Shown here one piece after another: positions 62,759 through 64,000 of a stretch of 64,000 nucleotides of DNA. How positions within the stretch are numbered: position 1 is the first letter of the stretch; every line of letters starts with the position of its first letter. The notes under the pieces were generated by a model. The model was given only the letters and a program-made list of their open reading frames with translations. It did not search any database and was not told where the DNA came from. A program made the translations under genes and the position numbers. The stretch is from Solobacterium sp. (GTDB lineage Bacteria > Bacillota_I > Bacilli_A > Erysipelotrichales > Erysipelotrichaceae), in contig JAFRJJ010000033.1 in the NCBI GenBank assembly GCA_017432325.1, positions 1 to 64,000 of the forward strand. Reading direction: 5' to 3'.

Positions 62759-63463
62759 ATGCTGAAAATCGAACATCTGACAAAACGTTATGGAGATAAA
62801 ACTGCTGTTGACGATCTGTCCCTGCATATACAGCCCGGTGAGATCTATGGTTTTATCGGACACAATGGTGCCGGTAAGACAACAACGCTCAAAAGTTGTG
62901 CAGGCATCCTTCAGTTTGATGAAGGAGAGATCATGATCAATGGCAGTTCGATCAAAAAGGATCCGATAAAATGCAAGAAGGATCTGGCATATATTCCCGA
63001 TAATCCTGATCTGTATGAATATATGAGCGGGATAAGATATCTGAACTTTATTGCGGATATCTTTGAAATCCCTGCCGATATACGTCAGGAGAAGATACGT
63101 CGGTATGCAGACCTGTTTGAACTGACCAAAGACCTTGCCCAGCCTGTTGCAGCGTATTCCCATGGAATGAAGCAGAAGCTGGCTGTGATCTCAGCATGGA
63201 TCCATTCTCCAAAACTGATCATGATGGACGAACCTTTTGTCGGTCTTGACCCTAAAGCTTCACATCTGCTGAAGGAAATGATGCGTGAACACTGTGATGC
63301 AGGCGGAGCAATCTTCTTTTCGACACATGTACTGGAAGTGGCCGAAAAGCTCTGTGATAAGGTTGCGATCATCAAGCAGGGGCGTCTCATCAGAACGGGC
63401 TCGATGGAAGAAGTCAAAGGCGATGACAGTCTGGAAGAAGTATTCCTCGAACTGGAGGACTGA
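62759..63463 (+). CDS. ABC exporter ATP-binding protein
   Basis: A 234-residue ATPase. Walker A GHNGAGKTTT (near residue 38), the signature YSHGMKQKL, Walker B LIMMDEPFVGLDP and the H-loop FSTHV are present. This form (DrrA/CcmA-like) serves two-component exporters for drugs, lipids or bacteriocins. GGAGAA precedes the ATG. It is followed three bases after its stop by the permease gene. Confidence 0.93.
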   Translation: MLKIEHLTKRYGDKTAVDDLSLHIQPGEIYGFIGHNGAGKTTTLKSCAGILQFDEGEIMINGSSIKKDPIKCKKDLAYIPDNPDLYEYMSGIRYLNFIADIFEIPADIRQEKIRRYADLFELTKDLAQPVAAYSHGMKQKLAVISAWIHSPKLIMMDEPFVGLDPKASHLLKEMMREHCDAGGAIFFSTHVLEVAEKLCDKVAIIKQGRLIRTGSMEEVKGDDSLEEVFLELED

Positions 63464-63466
63464 CCG

Positions 63467-64000
63467 ATGCTGAAAGTGTTAGTCAAAAAGCAGATCACTG
63501 AGGTGTTCCGGAATTATTTATACAATCCGAAGAAAAACACCATTCGTTCAAAAGGGGAGATCGCGACATATCTGACGTTATTCATTCTACTCATAGTCGG
63601 CGTTCTTGGCGGAATGTTTACAATGATGGCATACGCGTTCTGCGGTATTCTATATGAGATGGGCATGGGATGGCTGTATTTTCTGATCATGAGCGGTACT
63701 GCAGTTGCCCTGGGTGCTTTCGGAAGTGTGTTTAATACCTATTCCAGCCTGTACATGGCCAAGGATAATGATCTGCTGTTATCCCTTCCGATCCCAACAG
63801 GAACGATCATGACTGCTCGTCTGATCAATGTCTATCTGCTGGGAACGATGTATGCTTCAACAGCACTGATACCGATGCTTGCCGTTTACTGGATCGTGAC
63901 AGGACTCACACCGGCAAAACTGATCTGCGGGATCCTGCTTTATCTGATCGTAACAGTCATCATACTGATGCTGTCGTGTATGCTGGGCTGGATCGTTGCA
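63467..64000 (+). CDS. ABC exporter permease (N-terminal part, cut by the window edge)
   Basis: The frame is open from the ATG at 63467 to the last base (178 codons, no stop). It has a basic N-terminus (VLVKKQITEVFRNYLYNPKKNT) and at least four hydrophobic segments. GGAGG lies eight bases before the ATG, and only three bases part it from the ATPase gene, so this is the transmembrane partner of that exporter. The substrate cannot be judged and the C-terminus is outside the window. Confidence 0.88.
   Translation, partial: MLKVLVKKQITEVFRNYLYNPKKNTIRSKGEIATYLTLFILLIVGVLGGMFTMMAYAFCGILYEMGMGWLYFLIMSGTAVALGAFGSVFNTYSSLYMAKDNDLLLSLPIPTGTIMTARLINVYLLGTMYASTALIPMLAVYWIVTGLTPAKLICGILLYLIVTVIILMLSCMLGWIVA

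Noticed and set aside
1-64000. CRISPR array, insertion sequence, prophage or toxin-antitoxin pair
   Set aside because: No regular repeat-spacer pattern, no transposase or phage gene, and no typical toxin-antitoxin gene pair was seen in any frame.

Overview
The window is a compact, almost wholly coding stretch of a low-to-medium G+C Bacillota (Firmicutes) chromosome. Gene order (alaS-ireB-ruvX-DUF1292-mltG-udk-greA, comEA-comEC-holA, smc-ftsY-ylxM), a T-box leader before alaS, Spx, RecD2, IreB and strong AGGAGG ribosome sites all point there. Divergence of the proteins, a short SMC and the mix of ComK with clostridial-style enzymes make an Erysipelotrichales-like lineage the most likely host, but that is an inference without a database search. 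No insertion sequence, prophage, CRISPR array or rRNA was seen.

Layout. 1-362: promoter region; a second promoter points left out of the window. 363-6357: three FemA/MurM-like peptidoglycan bridge enzymes, two on + and one on - behind gltX, then a metallophosphoesterase. 6597-11361: tRNA-Gln(CUG), rdgB, a membrane protein, trmL, a small cluster ending in a short ComK homologue, then spx and mnmA. 11354-16615: recD2, two Gfo/Idh/MocA dehydrogenases and a LURP-one-like protein. 16996-25138: a 932-residue Fe-S/GltD-type oxidoreductase, a two-component system and a glycogen synthase fused to an SCP2 domain. 25209-28300: a TetR regulator divergent from a two-gene unit of an Old-Yellow-Enzyme/Fe-S flavoprotein and an NTF2/SnoaL-fold protein. 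28521-34965: an HTH membrane regulator, a ROK protein, a three-gene ABC importer (- strand) and cardiolipin synthase.

35000-41636: T-box/alaS and the conserved housekeeping cluster, including a Nudix hydrolase fused in frame to uridine kinase. 41686-48933: comEA, comEC, holA, serine dehydratase, U32 peptidase, mscL. 49003-56570: HAD phosphatase, smc, ftsY, ylxM, ackA, a DHH phosphoesterase and HU. 57015-60252: an SLC13-type transporter with an unusual PHP/CehA-like protein. 60420-64000: a flavodoxin-ferredoxin protein, an autoregulated TetR gene, a zinc-ribbon protein and the start of an ABC exporter that runs off the window.

Functional themes. Translation and tRNA use (gltX, tRNA-Gln, alaS, trmL, mnmA, FemAB enzymes that normally consume aminoacyl-tRNA); DNA uptake and processing (comK, comEA, comEC, recD2, holA); envelope work (FemAB trio, mltG, cls, mscL); and anaerobic redox chemistry (GltD-like enzyme, OYE, EFR1-like protein, serine dehydratase, acetate kinase). 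Promoters frequently carry an extended -10 (TGnTATAAT) with a poor -35, and most transcription units end in clear intrinsic terminators, several shared by convergent genes.
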